A stretch of DNA of 45,394 nucleotides from Lutibacter sp. (GCA_030656195.1 JAUSOJ010000232.1:1-45394); one strand, 5' to 3'. Numbered from the stretch's first letter, positions 8,801 to 17,479 are shown. Translations and numbers: made by a program. The notes: a model not told the origin generated them from the letters alone.

Positions 8801-9644
8801 GACAAAAAATAAGATCGAACTGGTTTTGACGAACGAACTTTCAGACCAGGAAAGCACCATACTTACCGATAAAAATAAGCTCAACAAAGTGTTAAGCAAC
8901 TTGCTGGAAAACGCCTTAAAATTTACAGATGAAGGTATGGTGGAATTGGGGTGTAAACTTAGTAAGAACAGTGAGCCTGCCAAACTGGAGATTTTTGTGA
9001 AAGACAGCGGAATAGGCATAAAGCCGGAAAAACAAAAAATGATTTTTGAGCGATTTTCACAGGCCGAAAAAGACCTTTCCAAAAAAGTGGGCGGATTGGG
9101 TCTCGGACTTTCCATTGCCAAAGAAAATGCAACATTGTTGGGAGGGAAAATAGCTGTGGTTTCACAACTTGGTGAAGGCGCTGCTTTTTTTGTCACCATA
9201 CCTTACAAACCTGCAGGTTTGGCAACAAAAGTTGAGAATGAAATAGAAAAAGAAGTTGACAATAAGAAAAAACACACCATTTTAATTGCTGAAGATGAAG
9301 AAGTGAATTTTATGGTTTTGGAAATATTGCTGGAGGAGAAAATTAAACTTCCGTGTACTATAATTCATGCGAAAAACGGCATGGAGGCCGTTGAAATGTG
9401 TAAAAACATCCCAGAGATTGATTTGGTTTTAATGGATATAAAAATGCCAAAAATGGACGGACACGAAGCAACAAAACGCATAAAAGAATTTCGTCCAAAC
9501 TTACCGATAATTGCACAAACAGCCTTTTCATCGCCTGAGGAAAAAGAAAAAGCACTTTTATCGGGATGTAATGATTTTATAGCAAAACCTATTAGCAAAG
9601 ACGCCTTAAATGGTGTAATACACAATTATTTATTGGTAGGTTAA
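5844..9644 (+). CDS. Hybrid sensor histidine kinase, GAF-PAS(x5)-HisKA-HATPase-REC
   Basis: A 1266-residue soluble kinase with no membrane segment, so it senses a cytoplasmic signal. In order: a GAF-like domain (about 1-160), PAS domains near 185-300, 305-420, 435-560, 600-745 (the most diverged) and 755-870, a HisKA dimerisation helix with the phospho-accepting H904 in 'MSHEIRTPMNG', an HATPase domain with N box 'LLENALKF' and glycine boxes 'DSGIGI' and 'GGLGLGLS', and a C-terminal receiver with 'AEDEEVN', D1198 in 'LMDIKMPKMDG' and the Lys in 'AKPIS'. Short coiled linkers join the PAS units. No partner regulator or phosphotransfer protein is adjacent, so its output is unknown. A possible -7 box TGCATTTG lies about 40 bp upstream. 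Confidence 0.95.
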   Translation: MSVQLKYIQATLAFISENGYETDHIKFLKSTAVFLADLLEVNYVLIDKFSLKTPAVLETVVFYGNGNFMPNTVYKLANTPCETIINRKSCSYPTNVKGLFPKDDFLAQKHIESYMGIPLWNSKKEPMGLIALMHTKPLKDLKTVEIILQIIAIKVEKELEKMLFDSELNLKIKSLKIAKEVAHENEEKFKKLSNLTFEGILIHEMGIVIDCNASFLKMFGYNRKELVGKDITKIIYPEYYHKVIAENRTNKKTHPYEAEGIRKDGSIFPIEVEARNIAPINNKTLRVTAFRDISERKKNEAANKKLSVAVEQSANTIIITDVQGNIEYTNPKFTEITGYTAAEVLGKNPRVLSSGKQSKEFYSNLWQTITAGKIWKGEFQNKAKNGNLYWERTTITPIKNEVGEISSYLAIKEDISKNKEAEEKLREAAEEIKKSEKKFRELFEKSGDAILIIKNGIFVECNQATLKMLGYKNYQYVLNLHPSELSPKFQPDGQNSSEKAEKFIKIALEKGSNRFEWWHTKSNGELFPAEVLLTTIENEPNNKVIHCVWRDIANRKKAEQQLQKQNEEYRVLSEDYLTQNAALQHLSNELSEKNRLLTESQERFINLFEQNPVPLWEQDFSEVIKLLNQKKAETNDLKKYLDENPHFVSTCIKNIKILNVNKAGLDLFGVKNKAELKTHLAKTNSARALEVLKNELVSIGANNKTFSEETELTGKDGSAILALVKSVIIDDYGTSIASVIDITAERNAKNELDESQYLLLESQKIANIGSYALDFSTGSWKSSPALNEIFGIDEKYKRSTKGWLDLIYQQDQNLMKQYFQKNVIEKREQFTKEYRIKRKNDRQVSWVHGLGNLEFDNQGNLKRMIGTIQDISEKRQILQDIIIAKEKAEESDRMKTEFIQNMSHEIRTPMNGILGFTDLLDNPNLPDEKRRLFIDIIKNSTHQLLHIIDDLMEISVLETKQIKAEEHPVCINDLLHELHTIFNIKATKNKIELVLTNELSDQESTILTDKNKLNKVLSNLLENALKFTDEGMVELGCKLSKNSEPAKLEIFVKDSGIGIKPEKQKMIFERFSQAEKDLSKKVGGLGLGLSIAKENATLLGGKIAVVSQLGEGAAFFVTIPYKPAGLATKVENEIEKEVDNKKKHTILIAEDEEVNFMVLEILLEEKIKLPCTIIHAKNGMEAVEMCKNIPEIDLVLMDIKMPKMDGHEATKRIKEFRPNLPIIAQTAFSSPEEKEKALLSGCNDFIAKPISKDALNGVIHNYLLVG

Positions 9645-9711
9645 ATCAACATTATGCGCCGTTTTGATTTAACATAAAATATGTTTAAAAAATAACCATT
9701 GCTTTATTGTG

Positions 9712-10788
9712 CTAAAAAAGCAAACAGGAAGGTGTTGGAGAATCTACGCTATGCAAAAAAGTTAAATTTCCTGTTTTTCTGTTGACACGATAAACACTTA
9801 TATTTTTGCTTCTTTGGTTGGCAGCCAATAAATAATTGCCATCGGGCGAAAGTGTGAAATTTCGCGGCCAATCGCCATGAGTGCTTATGGTTTGTGTTTT
9901 TTGGATTTCACCGCTTCGCTTATTTATTTTAAACACAGCAATGCTGTTTTCACCTCGGTTTGATCCGTATAAAAAACGGCCATCTTTTGATAAATGAATA
10001 TCGGCACAAGAACTTTGTCCAATAAAGCCAGCATCCAAAGTGCTGATATTTTGAACAAAAACATAGCCATCTTTTTGCTGATTCAATACAGAAATAGTGG
10101 AATTCAATTCATTAATCACATAAATAAATTTGCCTTTTTTTGCTATTTCAAAATGGCGCGGTCCGGCATTATTTTCAATGGCATAATTTGCTTTTAATTG
10201 AAATTTATGATCGGTATTTGCCAATTGATATTGAGAAAAACTGTTTAGGCCAAGATCGGCAATAAACAAATTATTCTTAAAAAATTTGGCCGAATGCGCA
10301 TGTGATTGCTGAGTTCCTTTGCTGTGATCTACAACTTGCATTGCGGGTAAAATTTGGCCATTATTAAATATGGAATGCACAGAAACCGTTCCTCCGGTAT
10401 AATTGGAAACAGCCACTTTGGAATCGCTTTCATTTAACTGAATATGGCAAGGATGTGCGCCGTTGCTGCTCACGTTATTAATGAAGTTAAGCGTTCCCGA
10501 TTTTGAAACCGAATACGCATTTACAAAGCCACTTTTAGCGCCTTCAAAATTGTCAGTTTCTCCAACCGAATACATAAACTTTTTGTCGGATGAAAAGGCG
10601 ATATAAGAAGGATTCACAGCTTCAACAGCCAATTTTTTGTTGGAGAGTTCGCCGGTTTTCAGGTTAAAATCATAAAGATAAATCCCTTCACTGTCGGCAT
10701 CTGTGTAAGTGCCAACGTATAATGGAATGTTTTGGGCCGAAGCTATTGAAAAACAAAAAAATAATACAATAAGAAGTGGAGATTTCAT
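9712..10788 (-). CDS. Secreted 7-bladed beta-propeller lactonase (YbhE/PGL-like)
   Basis: A lactonase-family propeller related to 6-phosphogluconolactonase YbhE/Pgl. I start it at the ATG at 10788-10786 (358 residues), ten codons inside the longest frame, because that gives a standard signal peptide 'MKSPLLIVLFFCFSIASAQ'. Repeated blades show the pattern 'PSYIAFSSDKKFMYSVGE', 'HPCHIQLNESDSKVAVSNY', 'SCADIHLSKDGRFLYGSNR' and 'WPRNFTLSPDGNYLLAANQ'. 'YVGTYTDADSEGIYLYDF' at the N-terminus is the family hallmark. Export argues against a role in the cytosolic pentose-phosphate pathway. The true substrate is probably a periplasmic lactone, which is inference. No operon partner. Confidence 0.88.
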   Translation of the reverse strand: MKSPLLIVLFFCFSIASAQNIPLYVGTYTDADSEGIYLYDFNLKTGELSNKKLAVEAVNPSYIAFSSDKKFMYSVGETDNFEGAKSGFVNAYSVSKSGTLNFINNVSSNGAHPCHIQLNESDSKVAVSNYTGGTVSVHSIFNNGQILPAMQVVDHSKGTQQSHAHSAKFFKNNLFIADLGLNSFSQYQLANTDHKFQLKANYAIENNAGPRHFEIAKKGKFIYVINELNSTISVLNQQKDGYVFVQNISTLDAGFIGQSSCADIHLSKDGRFLYGSNRGENSIAVFKINKRSGEIQKTQTISTHGDWPRNFTLSPDGNYLLAANQRSKNISVYRVNRKTGNLTFLHSVDSPTPSCLLF

Positions 10789-10876
10789 ATTAAATCGGTT
10801 TGAAATTTTTAAATACATTAATGATCCTTATCTGAATTTAATAAGCCATTCATCTTTGTGAGTCTTTATTTTTTTT

Positions 10877-10932
10877 CTTTGTGTGACTCTGTGTAAAAGT
10901 TATTGCACAAAGTTACACCAAGAGTCACAAAG
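10877..10932. repeat. Imperfect inverted repeat in the lactonase upstream gap
   Basis: The arms CTTTGTGTGACTCTGTGTAA (10877-10896) and TTACACCAAGAGTCACAAAG (10913-10932) are imperfect complements, able to form a stem-loop. Similar 'tttgcgt...ctttgc' sequence appears at 11062-11100 and 19683-19729. The rest of the 354-bp gap (10789-11142) holds the palindrome at 10988-11007 and no gene I can support. Confidence 0.75.
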
Positions 10933-10987
10933 TTACACGGAGAAAATTCATTTATGATCAATAAGTTAATTACGTCTTTTAACCGCA

Positions 10988-11007
10988 ATCCCGATAGCTA
11001 TCGGGAT
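10988..11007. repeat. Dispersed palindrome ATCCCGATAGCTATCGGGAT
   Basis: A perfect 20-bp palindrome, the longest copy of the element also seen at 172-189, 229-246 (one mismatch) and 3558-3575. All copies are intergenic. Confidence 0.95.
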
Positions 11008-11142
11008 ACAAAGTTTTTTCGCAAGTTACGCCATTTGATAGCCATATATTTTCAACAGCTATTTGCGTCCTTTGCTTATTTTCATTGCTCCTTGCGATTA
11101 ATTTTTTTATTGATTTCTAACATATTTAAACATACATTGACA

Positions 11143-11544
11143 TCATTTCACTAAAATACCTTTTTTGTTCAGCAAAGGGATCATACGCAACGAAGCTTCT
11201 TTGATGGTTCCTTTTTCAAACAGGTATTTTTTGTCGAACATGGCGTTTCCTTCAAAAAAAGTGACATTAAAAAAATTGGAAAGTTTTAAAACTTCTTCTT
11301 GCATCAATTCAACTTTTGCAAAAGATTTTGCCGGAAGTTTTTCAATTTTATGTCGCAGCAATGAAGTTTCTGTCAGTTTCTCTTCATCATAACCTTTTGA
11401 AACCACCAACACCATTTCTAAATCAACATCTTTATTGTTAATGATATAAGCATTCCAATCTTCACATTGAAAAATGTGGTTGTATTCCTTTACAATGGCC
11501 ATAAAAACCTCGGTAACTTCAGGAATTTGGATGTCTTTTTTCAT
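11143..11544 (-). CDS. Conserved-looking protein of unknown function, downstream of pheS
   Basis: A 133-residue soluble protein with no recognisable motif, signal peptide or membrane segment. It is rich in charged residues and alternates helices and strands ('IPEVTEVFMAIVKEYN', 'LEMVLVVSKGYDEEKL', 'KVELMQEEVLKLSNFF'). It starts 78 bp after pheS on the same strand and is probably cotranscribed with it. The low density of rare features and the normal codon use support a real gene. I do not recognise the family. Confidence 0.7.
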   Translation of the reverse strand: MKKDIQIPEVTEVFMAIVKEYNHIFQCEDWNAYIINNKDVDLEMVLVVSKGYDEEKLTETSLLRHKIEKLPAKSFAKVELMQEEVLKLSNFFNVTFFEGNAMFDKKYLFEKGTIKEASLRMIPLLNKKGILVK

Positions 11545-11622
11545 GGTTTTTGAATCAGGAATTTTCAGTGTTTTTTTACTTTTAAATATTTAATATCTAA
11601 CTTCTAATATTTAATATTTTTT

Positions 11623-12642
11623 TTAGTATACCGATTTAAACTGCTCTAAAAATCGAACGTCGTTTTCATAAAACATTCTGATATCAGGAATTTGGTACAA
11701 CAGCATCGCAATGCGTTCAATGCCCATTCCAAAAGCGTAACCTGAATAAATTTCAGGGTCGATGTTGGTGTTTTTAAGCACATTTGGATCTACCATACCG
11801 CAACCCATAATTTCGAGCCAGCCGGTTCCTTTGGTAATTTTATAATCGGTTTCGGTTTCCAGTCCCCAATAAATATCAACCTCAGCGCTTGGCTCCGTAA
11901 ACGGAAAATAAGAAGGACGCAGGCGTATTTTTGATTTCCCGAACATTTCTTTGGTGAAATACAGCAAGGTTTGCTTTAAATCGGCAAAAGAAACATCGGT
12001 ATCAATATACAAACCTTCCACCTGGTGAAAAATGCAATGTGCGCGTGCCGAAATGTCTTCATTTCTAAAAACGCGTCCCGGAGAAATGGTGCGAATAGGC
12101 GGTTTATGGCTTTCCATATAACGGACCTGAACCGATGAAGTGTGCGTGCGCAATAAAATATCCGGATTTTTTTCGATAAAAAAAGTGTCTTGCATATCAC
12201 GTGCCGGATGGTATTCGGGCAGATTCAAGGCCGTAAAATTGTGCCAGTCATCTTCAATTTCCGGACCTTCAGAAACGGTAAAGCCAATGCGTGAAAACAC
12301 CTCAATAATTTTGTTTCTCACCAACGATATTGGATGGCGCGAACCCAGTTCAATAGGTTCGGCAGGGCGTGTTAAATCGCCATAAATTCCTTTTTGATCG
12401 CTTGAATTTTCTAGAACTTCCTTTAATTGGTCAACTTTGTTTTGCGCTGCATCTTTCAACGTGTTTAATGCTTGTCCAAAATCTTTTCGTTCGGCAGGCG
12501 CCACGTTTTTAAATTCAACAAATAAATCATTAAGCAATCCTTTTTTACCCAAAAATTTAATTCTGAAAGATTCAATCTCCTCTTTGGAAGTGGTGTTAAA
12601 TGCCAATACTTCACCAATCAGTTCTTTTACTTTAGCCAACAT
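11623..12642 (-). CDS. pheS: Phenylalanyl-tRNA synthetase alpha subunit
   Basis: Charges tRNA-Phe as the catalytic half of the (alpha-beta)2 class II enzyme. The 339-residue length is standard. The N-terminal coiled coil (about 1-90) binds tRNA. The class II core follows: motif 1 around '[19 protein letters not shown]', motif 2 '[10 protein letters not shown]...[20 protein letters not shown]' and motif 3 '[22 protein letters not shown]'. 'EVDIYWGLE' and the glycine-rich 'LEIMGCGMV' form the amino-acid pocket. The beta subunit gene is not in the window, as is common in Bacteroidota, where pheS and pheT are often separate. Confidence 0.97.
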   Translation of the reverse strand: MLAKVKELIGEVLAFNTTSKEEIESFRIKFLGKKGLLNDLFVEFKNVAPAERKDFGQALNTLKDAAQNKVDQLKEVLENSSDQKGIYGDLTRPAEPIELGSRHPISLVRNKIIEVFSRIGFTVSEGPEIEDDWHNFTALNLPEYHPARDMQDTFFIEKNPDILLRTHTSSVQVRYMESHKPPIRTISPGRVFRNEDISARAHCIFHQVEGLYIDTDVSFADLKQTLLYFTKEMFGKSKIRLRPSYFPFTEPSAEVDIYWGLETETDYKITKGTGWLEIMGCGMVDPNVLKNTNIDPEIYSGYAFGMGIERIAMLLYQIPDIRMFYENDVRFLEQFKSVY

Positions 12643-12661
12643 TATACAGAAAATTAGGTTG

Positions 12662-12669
12662 CAAATTTA
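12662..12669 (-). promoter_or_regulatory. -7 promoter box of pheS
   Basis: On the minus strand TAAATTTG (12669 to 12662) matches TAnnTTTG and places the start about 12 nt before the pheS ATG. No good -33 TTG was found at the usual distance. Confidence 0.55.
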
Positions 12670-12766
12670 CACTTTTTTATTTTTATAAAATTGAATAAAT
12701 CTTTTGAAAAACATTAAAATTCATTGCGAAAATGATATCTTGCATTTGAAAATAAATGCCCATAAA

Positions 12767-15700
12767 ATGAACAGAAATCCATTGCCCGACCTAAAAAATT
12801 ATGAGTTTGAGGAGGTTGCATTTAACCAATTGATGCAAAACAGAATCAACAAAGTACTCATAGTTTGCTCTAACTACGATTATTATATGTTGGAGGAAGA
12901 CGGCCGGATTGACGAGCGAATTTTTAATGAATATATGGCGCTGAATTTAAGATATCCGCCAAGTTTTATTCACGCCAACTCCGCCAAAAGGGCAATAGGA
13001 ATGTTGAATTCCGATAAAATTGACATGGTTATTACCTGGCTGGACATTGGCAACTATAAGGCTTTTGAAACCTCTAAATTGATCAAAGAAGCTTTTCCAA
13101 ACATCCCAATTGCGGCATTAAGTCACTATTCATCTGAATTAAGAAAAAAAGTGCTCAGCGAAAATACGGGAATCATCGATTTTGTGTTTCACTGGAACGG
13201 AAATGTCGATATATTTTTGGCGATTATTAAACTTACTGAAGACCGGATGAATGCCGAAAAAGACATCAATCAAATTGGTGTGAAGGCTATTTTGCTGGTG
13301 GAAGATTCTTTGAAATTTTATTCGAGGTATTTGCCCATTATGTACAAAATCATTTTAAAACAAACACGTTCGTTTATGTCAGAAGGCCTAAATGAACACA
13401 GGGCGATGATGTTGATGCGCGGCCGGCCAAAAATTTTGCTGGCCACAAATTATGAGGAAGGATTGTTTCTTTTTGAAAAATACAAACACAATCTTTTAGG
13501 TGTTATTTCTGATGTCAGCTATCCTAAAGACGGAAAACGGGATCCTGATGCCGGATTCGAATTCTTAAAATATGTAAGAAGCCATGAGCGCTATTTTCCG
13601 TTTTTGGTGCAGTCATCCGATAAAAATAATGAAAAACGGGCCTTAGAACTCAAAGGAAAATTTTTATACAAGCACTCTGAAACCCTAGGCAAAGAAATAA
13701 AAAGTTACATCACCAAATATTTTTCTTTTGGTGCTTTCGAATTTTGGGATCCCATTCAAATGAAAGTTTTGGCAACGGTTGAAGATTTAAACAGTTTTCA
13801 AAGGGTTTTAACTACAGTAACATTGGATTCTATTGTTTACCACGCCAAAAGGAGCGAATATTCAAAATGGCTCAGGTCAAGGGCGCTTTTTCCGTTGGCC
13901 AATTTATTCAGCAATGTAGAATACGAAGATTTTGACGATCCTGAGGAAATCAGGGATTTTTTACTCAGAGCCATTAAAGCTTACAGAATATACAGATCGA
14001 GAGGCGTTATTTCTAAATTCAGCAAAAACACGTATGACGAATATTTAGGTTTTGCCAGAATTGGGGAAGGATCTTTAGGCGGAAAAGGACGCGGACTGGC
14101 ATTCATCGATTCGTTTTTGAAACGCCATAAATTGTTCAATAAATACAAAGATGTCAATATTTGCATTCCGCGAACAGTGGTGTTGAGCACGGAAGTTTTT
14201 GACGAGTTTATGGAAAAACATGAATTGATAGGGTATGTGGCGAATTGTAATGATGATGAAGAAATTTTAAATAAATTTATCTCAAAACCATTGCCAAAAT
14301 GGGTGATGGAAGACATTCGGGTTTTTTTAAACGTAACCAAATCACCAATAGCGGTGCGTTCCTCCAGCGTTTTGGAAGACTCACATTACCAGCCGTTTGC
14401 AGGCGTGTTTTCAACCTACATGATTCCAAATACCGACAAAACCAGAATGGTGGAGATGGTGGCAAGCGCCATTAAGTCGGTGATGGCATCTGCCTTTTTT
14501 CAAAACAGCAAGGCATATTTAAAAGCGACATCACATACCATTGAAGAGGATAAAATGGCGGTTATTTTGCAGGAGGTTACCGGAAAACAATATGATGATG
14601 TTTATTATCCGAATATATCCGGAGTGGCGCGTTCCATTAATTTTTATCCAATTGACCAGGAATTGCCCAATGAAGGAACCGCAAATATCGCGTTGGGTTT
14701 GGGTGAAATTATTGTTGGCGGCGGAAACACTTTGCGGTTTTCTCCATACCATCCAAAAAAGGTGCTGCAACTCTCGTCTCCGGGTTCCACGCAACGCGAC
14801 ACGCAGCAATATTTCTTTGGATTGGACATGAACCCCGACAGTTATGTGGCATCAACCAGCGAAGCCATCAACAAAAAGAAAATTACCATTAGAAATGCCG
14901 AAAAACACGGTTCGCTAAAATTTGTGGCTTCAACCTACGATTTGCAAAATAACACCATCAAACCCGGTGTTTTGCATGACGGTTTGCGTGTGATTACGTT
15001 TGACAATATTTTAAAATACAACACCTTTCCTTTGCCTGAAATTTTGCAGGATTTATTGCGCATCGGGCAGCGAGAAATGCGAAATCCCATTGAAATGGAG
15101 TTTGCGGTGAATTTGGATGTTCCGCATGGACAACCAAAAGAATTTAGCTTTTTGCAAATCAGGCCCATTATTGAAAGTATTGAAACTTTGAGCACGCTTC
15201 CGGAAGATTTTAATGAAAAAGACACCATTATTTATTCGGAATCGGCCTTGGGTAATGGAAATTATGAGAATATTCACGATATTATTTATGTCAAACCAGA
15301 AACGTTTAACGCGGCAAACACAAGAAAAATAGCCGCTGCGGTTGAACAAATCAATAAAAAATTCGCAGAAAAAGACAAAAACTATATTTTAGTCGGACCC
15401 GGAAGATGGGGCTCAAGCGATCCATGGTTGGGAATTCCCGTGATTTGGCCCCAAATAGCATCAGCAAAAATAATTGTGGAAGCCGGCCTTAATAATTTTA
15501 GGATTGATCCAAGTCAGGGAACGCATTTTTTCCAAAATTTAACCTCATTTAAAGTGGGCTATCTAACCATAAACCCTTTTATTGATGATGGGTTTTTCGA
15601 TTTGGAGTATTTAAATAAACAAAGGGCGAGTTATGATGATGAATATTTAAGACACGTGCATTTTAAAGAACCGCTCACTGTTATTATTGAGGGAAAAAGC

Positions 15701-15799
15701 AATAAAGCAGCCATTTTTAAAGAAGGATATAAATTGAATAAGGGCCAAAACACCTCTTTAAAATTAAATGATGACGAACTTCCTGATGGTTTTATGTAA
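12767..15799 (+). CDS. Receiver-receiver-ATP-grasp (PEP synthase-like) protein, unknown function
   Basis: A 1010-residue protein from the ATG at 12767. A TTG at 12704 would add 21 residues but overlaps the likely promoter, where TGCATTTG sits at 12741-12748. Two response-regulator-like domains come first: one at about 25-150 ('KVLIVCSNYD', 'MVITWLDIGN') and one at about 170-330 ('AILLVEDS', 'GVISDVSYPKDG', 'FLVQSSDKN'). Next is the PEP/pyruvate-binding ATP-grasp domain of PEP synthase and pyruvate phosphate dikinase, with 'GSLGGKGRGLAF' near 435 and 'PIAVRSSSVLEDS' near 527. A C-terminal region carries 'LVGPGRWGSSDPW' near 876. The swivelling phosphohistidine domain and the PEP barrel of true PEP synthase are missing, so it should not be called ppsA. 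A phosphorylation-controlled nucleotide-dependent role is inference. Confidence 0.85.
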   Translation: MNRNPLPDLKNYEFEEVAFNQLMQNRINKVLIVCSNYDYYMLEEDGRIDERIFNEYMALNLRYPPSFIHANSAKRAIGMLNSDKIDMVITWLDIGNYKAFETSKLIKEAFPNIPIAALSHYSSELRKKVLSENTGIIDFVFHWNGNVDIFLAIIKLTEDRMNAEKDINQIGVKAILLVEDSLKFYSRYLPIMYKIILKQTRSFMSEGLNEHRAMMLMRGRPKILLATNYEEGLFLFEKYKHNLLGVISDVSYPKDGKRDPDAGFEFLKYVRSHERYFPFLVQSSDKNNEKRALELKGKFLYKHSETLGKEIKSYITKYFSFGAFEFWDPIQMKVLATVEDLNSFQRVLTTVTLDSIVYHAKRSEYSKWLRSRALFPLANLFSNVEYEDFDDPEEIRDFLLRAIKAYRIYRSRGVISKFSKNTYDEYLGFARIGEGSLGGKGRGLAFIDSFLKRHKLFNKYKDVNICIPRTVVLSTEVFDEFMEKHELIGYVANCNDDEEILNKFISKPLPKWVMEDIRVFLNVTKSPIAVRSSSVLEDSHYQPFAGVFSTYMIPNTDKTRMVEMVASAIKSVMASAFFQNSKAYLKATSHTIEEDKMAVILQEVTGKQYDDVYYPNISGVARSINFYPIDQELPNEGTANIALGLGEIIVGGGNTLRFSPYHPKKVLQLSSPGSTQRDTQQYFFGLDMNPDSYVASTSEAINKKKITIRNAEKHGSLKFVASTYDLQNNTIKPGVLHDGLRVITFDNILKYNTFPLPEILQDLLRIGQREMRNPIEMEFAVNLDVPHGQPKEFSFLQIRPIIESIETLSTLPEDFNEKDTIIYSESALGNGNYENIHDIIYVKPETFNAANTRKIAAAVEQINKKFAEKDKNYILVGPGRWGSSDPWLGIPVIWPQIASAKIIVEAGLNNFRIDPSQGTHFFQNLTSFKVGYLTINPFIDDGFFDLEYLNKQRASYDDEYLRHVHFKEPLTVIIEGKSNKAAIFKEGYKLNKGQNTSLKLNDDELPDGFM

Positions 15800-15811
15800 G
15801 AAATTTTAAAT

Positions 15812-15840
15812 GTCGGAAGACCGAGGACCGAAGACCGAAG
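15812..15840. repeat. Inverted copy of the GTCTTCG heptamer array
   Basis: GGAAGAC-CGAGGAC-CGAAGAC-CGAAG read on the plus strand is the reverse complement of the heptamer series at 132-263. It lies 12 bp past the stop of the ATP-grasp gene. The following gap to gdhA (15800-16124, 325 bp) also has a CCCTTTCC...GGGATAGG element (15881-15910), a terminator and the gdhA promoter. Confidence 0.85.
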
Positions 15841-15946
15841 TGAAATAAGGAATTTGCATTTTTAATATCTAAATAAAATTCCCTTTCCTTAGGAAAAAGC
15901 TTGGGATAGGATAAACAGCAAAATTTGGGATTTCAATAAAATTTAT

Positions 15947-15979
15947 AGCGCAAAAATCACCTTTTTTGCGCTTTTTTTA
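15947..15979 (+). terminator. Rho-independent terminator upstream of gdhA
   Basis: The stem AGCGCAAAAA / TTTTTTGCGCT with a 5-base loop is followed by a run of T. It would end transcription from the ATP-grasp gene 150 bp after its stop. Confidence 0.85.
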
Positions 15980-16036
15980 TTTGTTCTACGAAAACGTTTT
16001 AGAAAAACGCGAAAATTAAAAATTATTGCATCTTTT

Positions 16037-16070
16037 TTGTTTAAGAATTAATATATTATCTGTAATTTTG
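16037..16070 (+). promoter_or_regulatory. gdhA promoter
   Basis: TAATTTTG (16063-16070) fits the -7 consensus TAnnTTTG and TTG at 16037-16039 fits -33, with a 23-bp spacer. The leader would be roughly 50 nt. Confidence 0.7.
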
Positions 16071-16124
16071 TACCTAATTATTTAAATATTTAATAAATTA
16101 TATAGACGATTAAATTATATTATT

Positions 16125-17462
16125 ATGAATGTAAAAAATATTTTGACAAACCTTGAAACCAAACATCCGGGTGAAAAGGAGTACTTACAAGCAGTTCATG
16201 AAGTGTTAGAATCCATTCAAACAATTTATGATGAAAACCCTCAATATGAGGCCGCTAAAATTATTGAAAGATTGGTTGAACCTGACCGTATTTTGACTTT
16301 TAGGGTTTCTTGGGTTGATGATGAAGGAAATGTTCAAGTTAACTTAGGTCACCGAGTGCAATATAACAATGCAATTGGACCATACAAAGGCGGTATCCGT
16401 CTTCATCCAAGCGTAAATTTAAGCATCCTTAAATTCTTGGGATTTGAGCAAACATTTAAAAATGCTTTAACAACGTTGCCTATGGGTGGCGCAAAAGGAG
16501 GATCTGATTTCAATCCAAAAGGAAAATCAGACGCTGAAATTATGCGTTTTTGCCAAGCTTTTATGTTAGAGTTATGGCGCGTTATTGGCCCTAGTCAAGA
16601 CGTTCCTGCAGGAGATATTGGAACTGGCGGAAGAGAAATTGGTTTTATGTACGGAATGTATAAAAAATTGCAATTTGAAAATACCGGCGTTTTCACAGGT
16701 AAAGGTTTAAATTGGGGTGGAAGTTTGATCAGACCGGAAGCTACAGGCTTTGGCGCTGTTTATTTTACAAATGATATGCTTTCAGCAAATAATGACGACT
16801 TTAAAGGAAAAACAGTTTCTGTTTCAGGTTTTGGAAACGTAGCTTGGGGCGTTGCCCTAAAAGTTACTGAGCTTGGCGGTAAAGTTGTGACCATTTCTGG
16901 TCCTGACGGTTATATTTATGATGAAAGAGGTTTAGATGCTGAAAAAATCGATTATTTATTGGCGCTTAGAGCTTCAAACAACGATATAGTTTCTCCTTAC
17001 GCAGAAGTATTTCCGGAAGCTAAATTTTACGCTGGAAAAAAACCTTGGGAAGTTGCTGTTGATATTGCAATGCCTAGCGCAACCCAAAATGAATTGGACG
17101 GCGAGGATGCTAAATTATTGATTAAAAATGGCGTAAAATATATTGTTGAAGTATCCAATATGGGTTGTACGCCTGAGGCTGTTGAATTATTCCATAAAAA
17201 CAGATTGCCATTTGCACCGGGTAAAGCCGCAAATGCTGGTGGTGTTGGTGTTTCTGGTTTAGAAATGTCACAAAATGCCATGAAATTAAACTGGACAAAA
17301 GAAGAGGTTGATGCAAAATTACACCAAATTATGTCTTCTATTCATGTGGCTTGTGCTAAATTCGGAACTGAAAATGACGGGTATATCAACTATGTTAAAG
17401 GCGCGAATATCGCTGGATTTATCAAAGTTGCCGATGCCATGTTAGATCAAGGAATTATATAA
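16125..17462 (+). CDS. gdhA: NADP-type glutamate dehydrogenase
   Basis: Interconverts 2-oxoglutarate plus ammonium and glutamate. The 445-residue length and the sequence 'RVSWVDDEGNVQVNLGHRVQYNNAIGPYKGG' are typical of the hexameric, NADP-linked biosynthetic type. The catalytic lysines lie in 'PYKGGIRLHPSV' and 'PMGGAKGGSDFNPKGK', and the catalytic Asp in 'DVPAGDIGTGGREIGFMYG'. The Rossmann fold starts with 'VSGFGNVAWG' and the C-terminal helix has 'NAGGVGVSGLEMSQNA'. It has its own promoter and terminator. It could assimilate ammonium formed by NrfA, which is inference from function and not from linkage. Cofactor assignment is by family resemblance. Confidence 0.96.
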   Translation: MNVKNILTNLETKHPGEKEYLQAVHEVLESIQTIYDENPQYEAAKIIERLVEPDRILTFRVSWVDDEGNVQVNLGHRVQYNNAIGPYKGGIRLHPSVNLSILKFLGFEQTFKNALTTLPMGGAKGGSDFNPKGKSDAEIMRFCQAFMLELWRVIGPSQDVPAGDIGTGGREIGFMYGMYKKLQFENTGVFTGKGLNWGGSLIRPEATGFGAVYFTNDMLSANNDDFKGKTVSVSGFGNVAWGVALKVTELGGKVVTISGPDGYIYDERGLDAEKIDYLLALRASNNDIVSPYAEVFPEAKFYAGKKPWEVAVDIAMPSATQNELDGEDAKLLIKNGVKYIVEVSNMGCTPEAVELFHKNRLPFAPGKAANAGGVGVSGLEMSQNAMKLNWTKEEVDAKLHQIMSSIHVACAKFGTENDGYINYVKGANIAGFIKVADAMLDQGII

Positions 17463-17479
17463 TTTCACTTAAAAATGCA

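Noticed and set aside
8540-9199. A 219-codon ORF antisense to the hybrid kinase
   Set aside because: It lies wholly over the conserved kinase core, and its composition is that of a reversed coding strand, with no recognisable domain.
12704-12766. TTG start extending the ATP-grasp protein by 21 residues
   Set aside because: A good ATG follows at 12767, with a TGCATTTG promoter-like box between the two, and TTG starts are uncommon here.
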